Of a DNA stretch of 52,760 nt, positions 25,538-34,603 are shown one piece after another. The stretch is from assembly GCF_001855565.1 (NCBI RefSeq), contig NZ_MKCR01000018.1, positions 1 through 52,760 on the forward strand. The letters are read 5' to 3'. The stretch's first letter is position 1, and every line of letters begins with the position of its first letter. This stretch comes from Chromobacterium amazonense (GTDB lineage: Bacteria > Pseudomonadota > Gammaproteobacteria > Burkholderiales > Chromobacteriaceae). The notes under the pieces are model-generated. The model did not search any database, was not told the DNA's origin, and was given only the letters and a program-made list of their open reading frames with translations. Both the position numbers and the translations under genes were made by a program.

Positions 25538-25571
25538 CCTGTCCGGCGAGTCTTGGTTTTAGCCGGACAGG
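25538..25571. promoter_or_regulatory. Perfect hairpin in the TonB-receptor leader
   Basis: CCTGTCCGGC (25538-25547) and GCCGGACAGG (25562-25571) form a perfect 10-bp stem with a 14-base loop, in the predicted 5' leader about 45-75 bases before the start codon. It could affect translation or mRNA stability. It is too small to be a cobalamin riboswitch. Confidence 0.5.
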
Positions 25572-25623
25572 CTGCGACAGCGGAAAACGGGGAAGGAGGT
25601 CGGCGTAATGGAAGGCATTTTTG

Positions 25624-25661
25624 GATACAAAATACATAATCTGATATGCAAAATGTATCAA
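25624..25661 (-). promoter_or_regulatory. Promoter and overlapping palindrome for the TonB receptor
   Basis: On the minus strand a -35 TTGATA (25656-25661) and a -10 TATGTA (25633-25638) are separated by exactly 17 bases. GATACA (25624-25629) and TGTATC (25654-25659) arms bracket the promoter, so a bound regulator could occlude it. The predicted leader is about 130 bases long. No Fur-box match is seen, which argues against simple iron control. Confidence 0.5.
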
Positions 25662-25879
25662 TGCGAATCGGGTATGTGAAATGAAAGATTGCGCTTAGCT
25701 AATCACGGAGACGGGATAGGGCATGAGGCCGGCCGGTGGCATGCGTTCGATGCCAAGATGGCGCTTGAAGCCGCTTGGGAGCGCGCCCAGGCAGGGCAAG
25801 GGAGCATCTGCGCGCGATCTGGCCCCCTGCAGTGTGGTTGACAAGCCATAGTGCTGGATGCGTCGCGCTCCGGCGCGCC
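25662..25879. other. Intergenic stretch between the TonB-receptor promoter and flgA
   Basis: About 220 bases with no supported gene or clear signal. FlgM and FlgN genes, which follow flgA in many flagellar loci, are not present here. Confidence 0.5.
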
Positions 25880-26569
25880 TCACTCCAGCGGATCGACCTC
25901 GCCGTCCGCGCTGACGCGGGCACGGATGGTCTTGCCGCTGCTGAGGTTGCGCACCGGGATGATCTCGCCCTGCCGGCCGTTGGCCAGGGCCTCGCCGGCC
26001 ACGGTCACTTCGATGCCGTCCTGCCGCGCTACGATGCGCAGGCCGGCGCCGCGTTTCACCAGTTGCGGCGCCTGCAGTTGCCGGCGTCGCAGCGGCTGGC
26101 CGGCGCTGAGCGTCGAGCGGACCTGCAGGCCTTGCGGCGGCGCGGCGGGGCCGAACAGATCGGCTGGGTCGGCAATCGGGCGTTCTTCCCAGGCGATGTC
26201 TTCCGCTTGCAGCATTTCGCCGGCGCGCAGGTCGCGGGCGGCGACGGCGACGCGCGCGGACACCGCGGCGCGGACGATGGCAGTGCCGCGCCAGCCCATG
26301 CCCGGGCATGCCAGAGCGAAGCGCATGCGGCTGAAGGCGCGCGTATCGGCTGCCTCTGCCTGCCAGGGCGCGGAGCAGGCGGGCATGTCGCGCGGCGGCA
26401 GCAATTGCAACTGCGTGCCGCTGGCTTCCAGTCCTGCCTCCTGCAGACGCTGATTAATCCGGGCTTCCGCCTGTTGCCGGATGGCGGCGTCCGGTCCTGC
26501 GGCGGCCGGTATGGTTTGAGGCATGACGAGGGCGAGCAGCGTCAAGGCTTGAGTCGTGAATTTTGCCAT
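25880..26569 (-). CDS. flgA: Flagellar P-ring assembly chaperone FlgA
   Basis: A 229-residue periplasmic protein with a signal peptide cut near PAAA-GP. The C-terminal half has the SAF-type region of FlgA: VAVAARDLRAGEMLQAEDI, STLSAGQPLRRRQL, RGAGLRIVARQDGIEV and GEIIPVRNLSSGKTIRARV. FlgA chaperones FlgI during P-ring assembly. It is divergent from flgB with 124 bases between, the arrangement found in lateral and many polar flagellar loci. The usual downstream flgMN are missing. Confidence 0.9.
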   Translation of the reverse strand: MAKFTTQALTLLALVMPQTIPAAAGPDAAIRQQAEARINQRLQEAGLEASGTQLQLLPPRDMPACSAPWQAEAADTRAFSRMRFALACPGMGWRGTAIVRAAVSARVAVAARDLRAGEMLQAEDIAWEERPIADPADLFGPAAPPQGLQVRSTLSAGQPLRRRQLQAPQLVKRGAGLRIVARQDGIEVTVAGEALANGRQGEIIPVRNLSSGKTIRARVSADGEVDPLE

Positions 26570-26693
26570 TCGGAATTGCTTGGTAATTGTTGCGTATACG
26601 ATGCTGGATTCACTTATTAGTATCGCTTTCCAATTAAAGGGCTATTTGTAGCGAATAGCTTGAACATGGTAGTGAACTGATAGGGTCAAGGCA
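26570..26693. promoter_or_regulatory. Divergent flgA-flgB control region
   Basis: A 124-base AT-rich spacer. GCTATT (26641-26646) and AATAGC (26654-26659) form a 6-bp inverted repeat with a 7-base spacer about 40 bases before flgB. No sigma-54 (GG-N10-GC) or sigma-28 (TAAA-N15-GCCGATAA) promoter with correct spacing could be found, so the operon may depend on a sigma-70 promoter plus an activator. Confidence 0.35.
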
Positions 26694-27050
26694 ATGGGCT
26701 TACATCTGGACAAGGCCCTGAGCATCCATCCCGAGGCCTTGCGGCTGCGGGCGGAGCGGACCCGGGTGTTGGCGTCCAATATCGCCAACGAAAACACCCC
26801 GGGTTATCAGGCGCGCGATATCGATTTCAAGGCGGCGCTGGCATCGGCCGGCGCCGACTCCCCATTGGCGCTGGATGAAGGCGGCGATCTGCTGTACCGG
26901 CTGCCCAATCACCCGTCCCGCGACGGCAATACCGTCGAGCTGGGCGTGGAACAGGCCGAATTCTCCCAAAACGTTTCCGAATTCCAGACCAGCCTCACCT
27001 TCATCAATATGAAGCTGCACGGGCTGGCCAAAGTCATTGCGGGGCAATAG
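26694..27050 (+). CDS. flgB: Flagellar proximal rod protein FlgB
   Basis: A 118-residue rod subunit, shorter than the usual ~135. The family motif ASNIANENTPGYQARDIDF is near residues 27-45, and the C-terminal helix (EFQTSLTFINMKLHGLAKVI) is intact. It is the first gene of a twelve-gene operon and is exported by the flagellar type III apparatus, so it has no signal peptide. The C-terminal 'EFSQNVSEFQ' block confirms the frame. Confidence 0.94.
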   Translation: MGLHLDKALSIHPEALRLRAERTRVLASNIANENTPGYQARDIDFKAALASAGADSPLALDEGGDLLYRLPNHPSRDGNTVELGVEQAEFSQNVSEFQTSLTFINMKLHGLAKVIAGQ

Positions 27051-27053
27051 GCC

Positions 27054-27458
27054 ATGTCATTTCGCGATATCTCGCGCATTGCCGGCTCGGCGATGACCGC
27101 GCAAACGGTGCGCCTGAATACGGTGGCCAGCAACCTGGCCAACGCCGATGCCGCTGCCGGCAACGAGCAGGCGGCCTATCACGGCCGCAAGCCGGTGTTC
27201 TCCAGCCAGATGATGGGCGAGGGCGTCGGCGTGCAGGTGCTGGATGTGGTGCATAACCCGGAGCCGGTGCGCAAGGCCCACGAGCCGGGCAATCCGCTGG
27301 CCGACGCCGACGGCAATGTCTACTACAGCAACGTCAACTCAGTGGAAGAAATGACCGACATGCTGTCCGCCAGCCGCGCCTTCCAGACCAATGTCGAAGT
27401 GCTGGCGCGAGTGAAAACCATGCAGCAGGACCTGCTGAAGCTGGGAGACAACGCATGA
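27054..27458 (+). CDS. flgC: Flagellar proximal rod protein FlgC
   Basis: A 134-residue rod subunit. The N-terminal helix contains AQTVRLNTVASNLANADA and the C-terminal helix contains NSVEEMTDMLSASRAFQTN, the paired helices that pack in the rod. It starts three bases after flgB, and its stop overlaps the flgD start. Typical family length. Confidence 0.95.
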   Translation: MSFRDISRIAGSAMTAQTVRLNTVASNLANADAAAGNEQAAYHGRKPVFSSQMMGEGVGVQVLDVVHNPEPVRKAHEPGNPLADADGNVYYSNVNSVEEMTDMLSASRAFQTNVEVLARVKTMQQDLLKLGDNA

Positions 27459-28144
27459 GCGTGAATCAGACGCAGTCGTCGCAACAGTCCCCGGGCGGCC
27501 AGGCCTCGTCCGCCGCGCCGCAAGTGGCGCCGGCCGCCGGCAAGAAGAATGATACCCAGGACATGTTCATGACCTTGTTGCTGGCGCAGATCCGCAACCA
27601 GAGTCCGCTGGACCCGGCCGATCCGTCGCAGTTCGTCAGCCAGTTGGCGCAGATGAACCAAGTGCAGTCGACTCAGGACATGGTCAAGCTGCTGCAAAGC
27701 CAGAGCGGCATGCTGCGCGAGCTGCAAGGACTGGCGCTGGGCGCGCAGGTGGGCAAGCCGGTGCTGGTGCAGACCGACCGCTTCCGCAGCGACGGCCAGA
27801 CCGCCCTGTCCGGCCGCTTGACCCTGTCCGGCGCGGAGGAGGCCAATACTTTGATCCTGACCGACGCCGCCGGCCGGCGCACCCGCATCGAGCTGGGCAA
27901 GCGCGCCGCCGGCGCCAGCGACTTCCAGATCAAGCTGGCCGATCATGGCCTGGCGGCCGGCGATTATCAGCTGGAGCTGGCCACCGCTTCCGGCAGCGCC
28001 GGCTTGCTGGAACTGAAGGCCAACGTCAACGGCGTGCGCCTGCCGGTCAACGGCGGCGAACCGGTATTGTCGCTGGCCGGCTTGGGGGAATTCCCGTCGT
28101 CCTCCGTTTCCGCCCTGCTGGGTCTGCCCGGCGCTTCCGCTTAA
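27455..28144 (+). CDS. flgD: Flagellar hook cap FlgD
   Basis: A 229-residue hook-capping scaffold. The conserved N-terminal block DMFMTLLLAQIRNQSPLDP and FVSQLAQMNQVQ drive export and capping; the C-terminal half has the FlgD Ig-like domain. The N-terminus is rich in Gln, Ser and Ala (about 30 residues) and likely disordered. Its ATGA overlap with flgC couples translation. Confidence 0.94.
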   Translation: MSVNQTQSSQQSPGGQASSAAPQVAPAAGKKNDTQDMFMTLLLAQIRNQSPLDPADPSQFVSQLAQMNQVQSTQDMVKLLQSQSGMLRELQGLALGAQVGKPVLVQTDRFRSDGQTALSGRLTLSGAEEANTLILTDAAGRRTRIELGKRAAGASDFQIKLADHGLAAGDYQLELATASGSAGLLELKANVNGVRLPVNGGEPVLSLAGLGEFPSSSVSALLGLPGASA

Positions 28145-28164
28145 AGTCCTGTTCGGAGAGTCCT

Positions 28165-29349
28165 ATGAGTTTCGAAATCGCCCTGTCCGGCATCCACGCC
28201 GTCAACGATCAGCTCGGCAGCATCAGCGACAATATCGCCAACTCCGCCACTTACGGCTTCAAGTCCGGCCGCGTGACCTTCGCCTCCGCCTATGCAGGCA
28301 GCCAGGCCATGGGCGTCGATAGCCGCGGCAACAGCCAGAACATCGGCCGCAACGGCGGCCTGGTGAATACCGGCCGCGCGCTGGACGCCGCCATCGACGG
28401 CCGCGGTTTCTTCGTTTCCAAGAGCGCGGCCGGCACGGTCAGCTACAGCCGCGTCGGCATTTTCGATACCGACAAGGATGGCTATCTGATCGACGCCAAC
28501 AAGGGACGCATCCAGGGTTTCGCCCGCTCGCCGGACAGTCCGGCGCTGGGGGCGCTGGGCGACATCCAGATCCCCACGGGCAATATTCCGGCCAAGGCCA
28601 GCGACGCGCTGCAGTACACCGGCAATATGTCGGCCGGCTGGGCGACGCAGACCATCCCGTTCGATAAAGGCAAGCCCCAGAGCTTCAACCACTCCAGCGT
28701 GTCCACTGTCTATGACTCCCTGGGCAACAAGCACAATCTGACCCAGTACTTCTGCAAGAGCTCGGACAGCACCGTTACCGTGCACTACGCGCTGGACGGC
28801 AAAGACCTGACGGCAAGCACCGATCTCAAATTCGACAGCAACGGCAAGCTGACCCAGCCGGCGGCCGCGGTGGCACTGGACCTGGGCACGCCGGCCAGCG
28901 CTTCGCCGCTGAAGCTGGCCGTCGATTACAGCGGCACCACCCAGTTTGCCGGCGAGGCCAGCACCAGCCGCAACGCCGCCACCGGCTATCCGCCTGGCGC
29001 GCGCACCGGCGTCAGCCTGGGCGAGCACGGCGAGGTGATCGTCAGCTACAGCAATGACCAGAAGCAAGTGATCGCGCAACTGGCCATCGCCAATTTCGCC
29101 AACGAGAACGCGCTGGCCGCTTCGTCGCAGACCAGCTGGCAAGAAACCGCCGAATCCGGCGCGGCCCTGTTGTCCACCGCCGGCAGCAGCATGGCCGGCA
29201 AGCTGGCCACCAGCTCGCTGGAGCAATCCAATGTCGACGTCACCTCGGAGCTGGTGACGCTGATGACCGCGCAACGCAACTATCAGGCCAACACCAAGGT
29301 GATCTCCACCGAAAACCAGGTGATGCAGGCGCTGATGCAGGCGGTGTAA
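28165..29349 (+). CDS. flgE: Flagellar hook protein FlgE
   Basis: A 394-residue hook subunit. The N-terminal SISDNIANSATYGFKSGR and C-terminal VTLMTAQRNYQANTKVIS helices form the hook core, and the middle provides the surface domains. It is close to E. coli FlgE in length (402). GGAGAG precedes the start by four bases. The hook is the universal joint linking rod and filament. Confidence 0.95.
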   Translation: MSFEIALSGIHAVNDQLGSISDNIANSATYGFKSGRVTFASAYAGSQAMGVDSRGNSQNIGRNGGLVNTGRALDAAIDGRGFFVSKSAAGTVSYSRVGIFDTDKDGYLIDANKGRIQGFARSPDSPALGALGDIQIPTGNIPAKASDALQYTGNMSAGWATQTIPFDKGKPQSFNHSSVSTVYDSLGNKHNLTQYFCKSSDSTVTVHYALDGKDLTASTDLKFDSNGKLTQPAAAVALDLGTPASASPLKLAVDYSGTTQFAGEASTSRNAATGYPPGARTGVSLGEHGEVIVSYSNDQKQVIAQLAIANFANENALAASSQTSWQETAESGAALLSTAGSSMAGKLATSSLEQSNVDVTSELVTLMTAQRNYQANTKVISTENQVMQALMQAV

Positions 29350-29353
29350 GGCG

Positions 29354-30085
29354 ATGGACGCGCTGATCTACACCGCGATGAGCGGCGCGGGCCGCTTGCT
29401 CAAATCGCAGCAAATTCATGCCAACAATCTGGCCAACGCCGAAACCGGCGGCTTCCGCGCCGACATCGACACCGCCGTCAGCCAGGCGGTGCCGGGCTAC
29501 GGCTACGACGCCCGGCTGCTGAGCCAGAACGCGCCGACCGCGCTGGACACCCGCAACGGCACGGTGGTGGAAACCGGCCGCGATCTGGACGTGGCGCTGC
29601 AGGGCGATGGCTTCCTCGCCATCGCCGCGCCGGACGGCAGCGAGGCCTACACCCGCGCCGGCGGCATGGTGGCCGGCGCCGACGGCACGCTCAGCGTCAA
29701 CGGCCATCCGGTGCTGGGCGACGGCGGGGCGATCCGCCTGCCGGAAGGCTATCTGAAGGTCAGCGTCGCCGCCGACGGCACCGTGTCGGTGCTGAATCCC
29801 GGCGATGCCGAGATGCAGCCGGTGGACAAACTGAAGCTGGTCAAGCCCGATGCGCGCGAGCTGGCCAAGAGCGCCGACGGCTTGATCGTGCCGCGGCAGG
29901 GCGCGCCGTTCCCGGCCGACGACAGCGTCACGGTGCAAAGCGGCCATCTGGAACGCAGCAATGTGTCCGCGGTGGAGGAAATGGTGGCCACCATGACGCT
30001 CAACCGCAATTTCGAAATGCAAATGAAGCTGTTCAACGCCGCCAGCGACATGAACGAGGCGGGCAACCGCCTGCTGCGCGGCTGA
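29354..30085 (+). CDS. flgF: Flagellar proximal rod protein FlgF
   Basis: A 243-residue rod subunit. The N-terminus is AMSGAGRLLKSQQIHANNLANAE with the family tail GGFRAD. The C-terminus has LERSNVSAVEEMVATMTLN followed by a final helix. The middle resembles FlgE/FlgG (GDGFLAIAAPDGSEAYTRAG). It starts four bases after flgE. Confidence 0.93.
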   Translation: MDALIYTAMSGAGRLLKSQQIHANNLANAETGGFRADIDTAVSQAVPGYGYDARLLSQNAPTALDTRNGTVVETGRDLDVALQGDGFLAIAAPDGSEAYTRAGGMVAGADGTLSVNGHPVLGDGGAIRLPEGYLKVSVAADGTVSVLNPGDAEMQPVDKLKLVKPDARELAKSADGLIVPRQGAPFPADDSVTVQSGHLERSNVSAVEEMVATMTLNRNFEMQMKLFNAASDMNEAGNRLLRG

Positions 30086-30097
30086 TAGGAGAGTTCG

Positions 30098-30886
30098 ATG
30101 AACCCGGCACTGTGGATCAGCAAAACCGGCATCCAGGCGCAGGACGCGCGCCTGACCGCCATTGCCAACAACCTGGCCAACGTCAACACCAAAGGCTTCA
30201 AACGCGACCGCATGGTGTTCGAGGACATGTTCTACCAAGTGGACCGCCAGCCAGGCAGCAAGGTGGACGACAACAATCTGTCGCCGTCCGGCGTGCAGCT
30301 GGGCAACGGCACGCGCTTGGTGGGCAGCCAGAAGGTGTTCACCGAAGGCAACCTGACCACCACCAACCAGACGCTGGACGTGGCCATCGTCGGCCAGGGT
30401 TTTCTGCAGGTGAAGATGAGCAACGGCGAAACCGGCTACACCCGCGCCGGCGAGCTGCAGCTGAACGCGGACGGCCTGGTGGTCAACGCCCAGGGCCTGC
30501 CGCTGGAGCCGGAAATCAAGATTCCGGCCACCGCCACCAAGATTTCCATCAGCGAAACCGGCGTGGTGTCGGTGACCGAGGGCAGCGCCACCACGCCCAC
30601 CGACGTCGGCCAGATCACGCTGGCCAACTTCGTCAACCCTACCGGCTTGTTGGCGCTGGGCGACAATCTGTTCCAGGAAACCGCCGCCAGCGGCAATGCC
30701 ACCACCGGCAACCCCGGCGCCGATGCGCTGGGCAAGCTGAAGCAGGGCAGCCTGGAAGGCTCCAATGTGCAGGTGGTGGAGGAAATGGTGGACATGATCG
30801 CGGCGCAGCGCACTTATGAAATGAACACCAAGGTGTTGAGCGCGGCCGACAATATGCTGCAGCAACTGGGCCAGTCGGTGCGATGA
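30098..30886 (+). CDS. flgG: Flagellar distal rod protein FlgG
   Basis: A 262-residue distal rod subunit, matching the near-invariant family length of about 260. Diagnostic blocks are IANNLANVNTKGFKRDR, GQGFLQVKMSNGETGYTRAG, and a C-terminal EGSNVQVVEEMVDMIAAQR. GGAGAG precedes the start by four bases, and its stop overlaps the flgH start. Confidence 0.96.
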   Translation: MNPALWISKTGIQAQDARLTAIANNLANVNTKGFKRDRMVFEDMFYQVDRQPGSKVDDNNLSPSGVQLGNGTRLVGSQKVFTEGNLTTTNQTLDVAIVGQGFLQVKMSNGETGYTRAGELQLNADGLVVNAQGLPLEPEIKIPATATKISISETGVVSVTEGSATTPTDVGQITLANFVNPTGLLALGDNLFQETAASGNATTGNPGADALGKLKQGSLEGSNVQVVEEMVDMIAAQRTYEMNTKVLSAADNMLQQLGQSVR

Positions 30887-31536
30887 GCCGGCTCAGCCCA
30901 TTTGCGCTCGCCGCGCTGCTGCTGGCCGGCTGCGCCCAGTTCCAGCCGGCGCCGCCGCCGCCGGATCCGCTGCCCGAGCTGGTGCGGCAGTCCGCCGAGG
31001 CGCCGCGCGGCGGCGGCGTGTTCACCGCAGGCGGCACGCTGTCGCTGATCTCGGATAACCGCGCTTTCCGCCCCGGCGACATCCTGACCGTGGTGCTGGA
31101 AGAAACCACCCAGGCCAGCAAGCAGGCCGGCACCACTTTCGGCAAACAATCCGGCGCCAAGATCGGCCCGTCGCTGATCGGCAACACCACCTTCAACGCC
31201 CAGGTGGGCATAGACGCCAATCGCAATTTCAACGGCTCGTCCACCTCCACCCAGCAGAACGCGCTGGCCGGCTCGCTGACCGTGGTGGTGCATAAGGTGC
31301 TGCCGAATGGCCTGCTGCAGGTCAAGGGCGAGAAGCAGCTGACGCTGAACCAGGGCGAGGAGTCTTTGCAGCTGGCCGGCTATGTGCGGGTGGAGGACAT
31401 CGACACCGACAACCGCGTGTCCTCGCTGCGCATCGCCAACGCCCGCATCGGCTATTCCGGCAGCGGCGCGCTGGCCGACGCCAATAATCCCGGCTGGCTG
31501 ATGAAGTTCTTCACCAGTCCGCTGATGCCGTTCTAG
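30883..31536 (+). CDS. flgH: Flagellar L-ring lipoprotein FlgH
   Basis: A 217-residue outer-membrane lipoprotein. The lipobox LAGC ends a 16-residue signal, so Cys17 is lipidated. A proline-rich tether follows, then the L-ring core with [19 protein letters not shown] and [18 protein letters not shown]. It forms the outer-membrane bushing around the rod. ATGA overlap with flgG. Confidence 0.95.
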   Translation: MSRLSPFALAALLLAGCAQFQPAPPPPDPLPELVRQSAEAPRGGGVFTAGGTLSLISDNRAFRPGDILTVVLEETTQASKQAGTTFGKQSGAKIGPSLIGNTTFNAQVGIDANRNFNGSSTSTQQNALAGSLTVVVHKVLPNGLLQVKGEKQLTLNQGEESLQLAGYVRVEDIDTDNRVSSLRIANARIGYSGSGALADANNPGWLMKFFTSPLMPF

Positions 31537-31544
31537 GGCTATCG

Positions 31545-32651
31545 ATGAGATTGACACTTTTGAAGCGCCTGATCGTCGCCGCCAGCCTGGCGGCGTTGTC
31601 GCTTGCCGCCGCCGCCCAGCCGCTGCGCCAACTGGTCAATGTGGAAGGCATACGCGACAACCAATTGATAGGCTACGGCATCGTGGTGGGCCTGGACGGC
31701 ACCGGCGACAACTCGCAGGTGAAGTTCTCCGGCCAGTCCGTGGCCAATATGCTGAAGCAGTTCGGCTTGAAAATGCCGGAAAAGACCGACACCCGCGTCA
31801 AGAACGTGGCGGCGGTGATGGTCAGCGCCAGTCTGCCGCCCGGCTACAGCCGCGGCCAGACCATAGACGTGACGGTGTCGTCGCTGGGCGACGCCAAGAG
31901 CCTGCGCGGCGGCACCTTGCTGTTGACGCAGCTGAAGGCGGCCAACGGCGAGGTGTACGCCCTGGCCCAGGGCAGCGTGGTGGTCGGCGGCCTGTCGGCG
32001 CAGGGCAAGAGCGGCTCCAGCGTCACCGTCAACACGCCCACCGCCGGCCGCATTCCCAACGGCGCCAGCATAGAGCGCGAGATTCCCAGCGATTTCGAAC
32101 AGGGCGATTCGGTGCGGCTCAGCCTGCGCCGCCCTAGCTTCGAAACCGCCACCAATGTGGTGAAAACCATCAACCGCAGCTACGGCAAGATCGCCAGCAC
32201 CCGCAATGCCACCACCATAGAAGTGCGGGCGCCGCAGGACCCGACCGAGCGCGTGGCCTTCGTCGCGCGGCTGGAAAAACTCAATGTGGACGTGGGCCAG
32301 GAGATTCCGCGAGTGGTGTTCAATTCGCGCACCGGCACCGTGGTGATCAGCGAGGGCGTCACCGTGCGGCCGGCTGCGGTATCGCACGGCAGCTTGCGCG
32401 TGGTGATCTCCGAGTCGTCCCAGGTCAGCCAGCCCGGGCCGTTCAGCAACGGCGACACCAAGGTGGTGCCCAATTCCAGCGTGCAGGTGGAGCAAGGCCA
32501 GGGACGCATGTTCAAGTGGCCGGCCGGCGCCAGCCTGCGCGCCATCATCGATACCGTCAACCGCACCGGCGCCACGCCGGACGACGTGATGGCCATCCTG
32601 CAGGCGCTGGATCAGGCCGGGGCGATAGATGGCGAGTTGGTGGTGATATAA
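31545..32651 (+). CDS. flgI: Flagellar P-ring protein FlgI
   Basis: A 368-residue periplasmic ring protein with a Sec signal cut after LAAAA near residue 24. Family blocks include [30 protein letters not shown] and [15 protein letters not shown]. Assembly needs the FlgA chaperone encoded at the other side of the locus. It is close to the usual length (365). Confidence 0.96.
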   Translation: MRLTLLKRLIVAASLAALSLAAAAQPLRQLVNVEGIRDNQLIGYGIVVGLDGTGDNSQVKFSGQSVANMLKQFGLKMPEKTDTRVKNVAAVMVSASLPPGYSRGQTIDVTVSSLGDAKSLRGGTLLLTQLKAANGEVYALAQGSVVVGGLSAQGKSGSSVTVNTPTAGRIPNGASIEREIPSDFEQGDSVRLSLRRPSFETATNVVKTINRSYGKIASTRNATTIEVRAPQDPTERVAFVARLEKLNVDVGQEIPRVVFNSRTGTVVISEGVTVRPAAVSHGSLRVVISESSQVSQPGPFSNGDTKVVPNSSVQVEQGQGRMFKWPAGASLRAIIDTVNRTGATPDDVMAILQALDQAGAIDGELVVI

Positions 32652-32792
32652 AAGCTCGCGTTTGCAGCTTGTGAATCCGCTTCGCGAGGGCGGGCTTGAA
32701 GGGACTGGGCGCGACGAAGACGCATGGCTTGCGGACCAGGCATGCCTCTATGGCAAGCAAATACTATGAACAGTTTCTATGGAGAGTCTGCG

Positions 32793-33215
32793 ATGCTGAA
32801 CAATGACTTGCAAAACCCGTCGGCGCAAGGCGGAGCCGAGCAGCCTGTCTCGCCGGCCAGCCCGGAATACCGCAAGAAAGCCGAAAAAGCCGCCGAGATG
32901 TTCGAGGCGCAGTTCGTGCGCGAGATGTTCAAGCAGATGCGCAAGACCACGCGCGAAGTGGCCGGCGAGGACAGCGTGTTCGCCAAGTCCGTCAACGACG
33001 ACATGCTGGACATCGCCGACGGCGCGCTGGCGGACCAGCTGGCCGGCAAGCGCGCTTTCGGGATCGCCAACCTGATCCTGGCGCAGCTGCTGCCGGCTGA
33101 CGGGAATATTCCCCTTAAGAACCCGGACCAGGCCGTCGCCAGTCTGCAGCAGGGGCGCGACGCCGGCCAGGGTTTGGCGGCTTTCTCCGCGCCGATGTTT
33201 CCACTTTCCAAGTGA
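32793..33215 (+). CDS. flgJ: Rod-binding FlgJ without muramidase domain
   Basis: A 140-residue protein that contains only the rod-binding half of FlgJ: KAAEMFEAQFVREMFKQMRK, then VNDDMLDIADGALADQL and FGIANLILAQL. E. coli FlgJ is about 313 residues because a C-terminal muramidase opens the cell wall for the rod; that domain is absent. Another lytic enzyme must do this step. The start at 32793 is set by GGAGAG six bases upstream; ATG 32766 would add nine residues. Confidence 0.88.
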   Translation: MLNNDLQNPSAQGGAEQPVSPASPEYRKKAEKAAEMFEAQFVREMFKQMRKTTREVAGEDSVFAKSVNDDMLDIADGALADQLAGKRAFGIANLILAQLLPADGNIPLKNPDQAVASLQQGRDAGQGLAAFSAPMFPLSK

Positions 33216-33227
33216 TGACCGCCCACG

Positions 33228-34595
33228 ATGCGCATGATCGATAACGCGCTGACCGGCGCGCAGGCCGCCCAGGTCGCGCTCAATACGGCCAGCCAGAACA
33301 TCGCCAACCAGCAGACGCCCGGCTACTCGCGCCAGGGCGTGGTACTGGCCACGCAAACGCCGGGACTTGGCGATCCCAATAGCGCCGGCTATGGCGTGTC
33401 GGTGGCCAGCGTGCGCCGCTTCAGCGACGACTACAAGAATCTACAGCAATGGCAGGCCGGCTCCCATGTCGGCGCCCTGTCTGCCGCCCAGCCTTACTTC
33501 AGCCAGCTGGAAAAGGTGATGGGTAGCGACGGCAGCAGCCTGTCCGCCGGCTTCGACAAGTTCTTCGCCGCGCTCAACGCCGCCAGCCTGGATTCCAATA
33601 CCATGCGCGACCAGGTGGTGCGGGAAGCCGGTTCGCTGGCGCAGCGCTTCAACAATCTGTACGGCGTGCTGACCTCGCAGCAGGCGGCCATCGCCGAACA
33701 ACGCTCCGCCACGCTAACCCAGATCAACAGCGCCACCGCCAATCTGGCGACGCTGAACCAGAAACTGATCGCGGCGCGGGCGCAGGGCATCAATACCTCC
33801 GGCCTGGAGGACGAGCGCGACCGGCAGATCGACGCGCTGGCGTCCCTGGTGGAAGTGCGGGTCGTGGCGCAGCCGGACGGCGGAAAGTCCATTTCGTTGA
33901 CCAACGGCCTGCCGCTGGTGTCCGGCGACAGCGCCGCCGCCCTGTCCAGCGAGGCGCAGCCGGATGGCAGCCAGCAGCTGAAGCTGGCCTTCGGCACCGA
34001 GAAATACGCCATGCCCGGCGGCGATCTGGGCGGCCAGCTGGGCGGACTCAACCAGTTCGAGGTCCAGGTATTGCGGCCGGCGCAGGACCAGGTGCGAGTG
34101 CTGGCCGGCGAACTGGCCGGCCGCGTCAACGGCCAGCTGGCCAAGGGCTACGACATGAATGGCCAGAGCGGCAAGCCGCTGTTCCAGTTCGACCCCGGCG
34201 CGGCGCACGGCTTGTTGCAAACCACCGGCATCGGCGCGGCGGATCTGGGCTTTTCCGCCGATCCGGCCAAGCCCGGCAACAACGACAATCTGCAGCAGAT
34301 CCTGGCGATCCGGCAGCAGCGCTTCGCCTTGTCCGGCATTGGCCAGGTGACGCTGGGCGACGCGTACTCGCAGATGATCGGCCACCTGGCCATCGCCAGC
34401 CAGCAGAACAAATCTGGCCTGGACACCGCCAATGTGATACGCGCCGAGTCGGAAAAAAACTGGCAGGGCACGTCCGGCGTCAACGGCGACGAAGAAGCGG
34501 TGAGCTTGATCGAATTCCAGAAGATGTACCAGGCCAATATGAAGGTGATTTCGGTGGCGAACCAGCTGTTCGAAAGCACCTTGGCCATCCTGTAA
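33228..34595 (+). CDS. flgK: Hook-associated protein FlgK (HAP1)
   Basis: A 455-residue hook-filament junction protein. The N-terminal helix contains ALNTASQNIANQQTPGYSRQ and the C-terminal helix SLIEFQKMYQANMKVISVA. The middle region carries NLATLNQKLIAARAQGI and LEDERDRQIDALASLV, both typical. It is shorter than E. coli FlgK (547), so the exposed variable domain is reduced. It starts twelve bases after flgJ. Confidence 0.93.
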   Translation: MRMIDNALTGAQAAQVALNTASQNIANQQTPGYSRQGVVLATQTPGLGDPNSAGYGVSVASVRRFSDDYKNLQQWQAGSHVGALSAAQPYFSQLEKVMGSDGSSLSAGFDKFFAALNAASLDSNTMRDQVVREAGSLAQRFNNLYGVLTSQQAAIAEQRSATLTQINSATANLATLNQKLIAARAQGINTSGLEDERDRQIDALASLVEVRVVAQPDGGKSISLTNGLPLVSGDSAAALSSEAQPDGSQQLKLAFGTEKYAMPGGDLGGQLGGLNQFEVQVLRPAQDQVRVLAGELAGRVNGQLAKGYDMNGQSGKPLFQFDPGAAHGLLQTTGIGAADLGFSADPAKPGNNDNLQQILAIRQQRFALSGIGQVTLGDAYSQMIGHLAIASQQNKSGLDTANVIRAESEKNWQGTSGVNGDEEAVSLIEFQKMYQANMKVISVANQLFESTLAIL

Positions 34596-34603
34596 GGACG
34601 AGA

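Noticed and set aside
25538-25571. Cobalamin riboswitch before the TonB receptor
   Set aside because: The leader is too short and only one simple hairpin is visible; no B12-box-like core was recognised.
26570-26693. Sigma-28 promoter for flgB (TAAA near 26634 and GCGAATAG)
   Set aside because: The spacer is about 12 bases instead of 15 and the -10 is a poor match.
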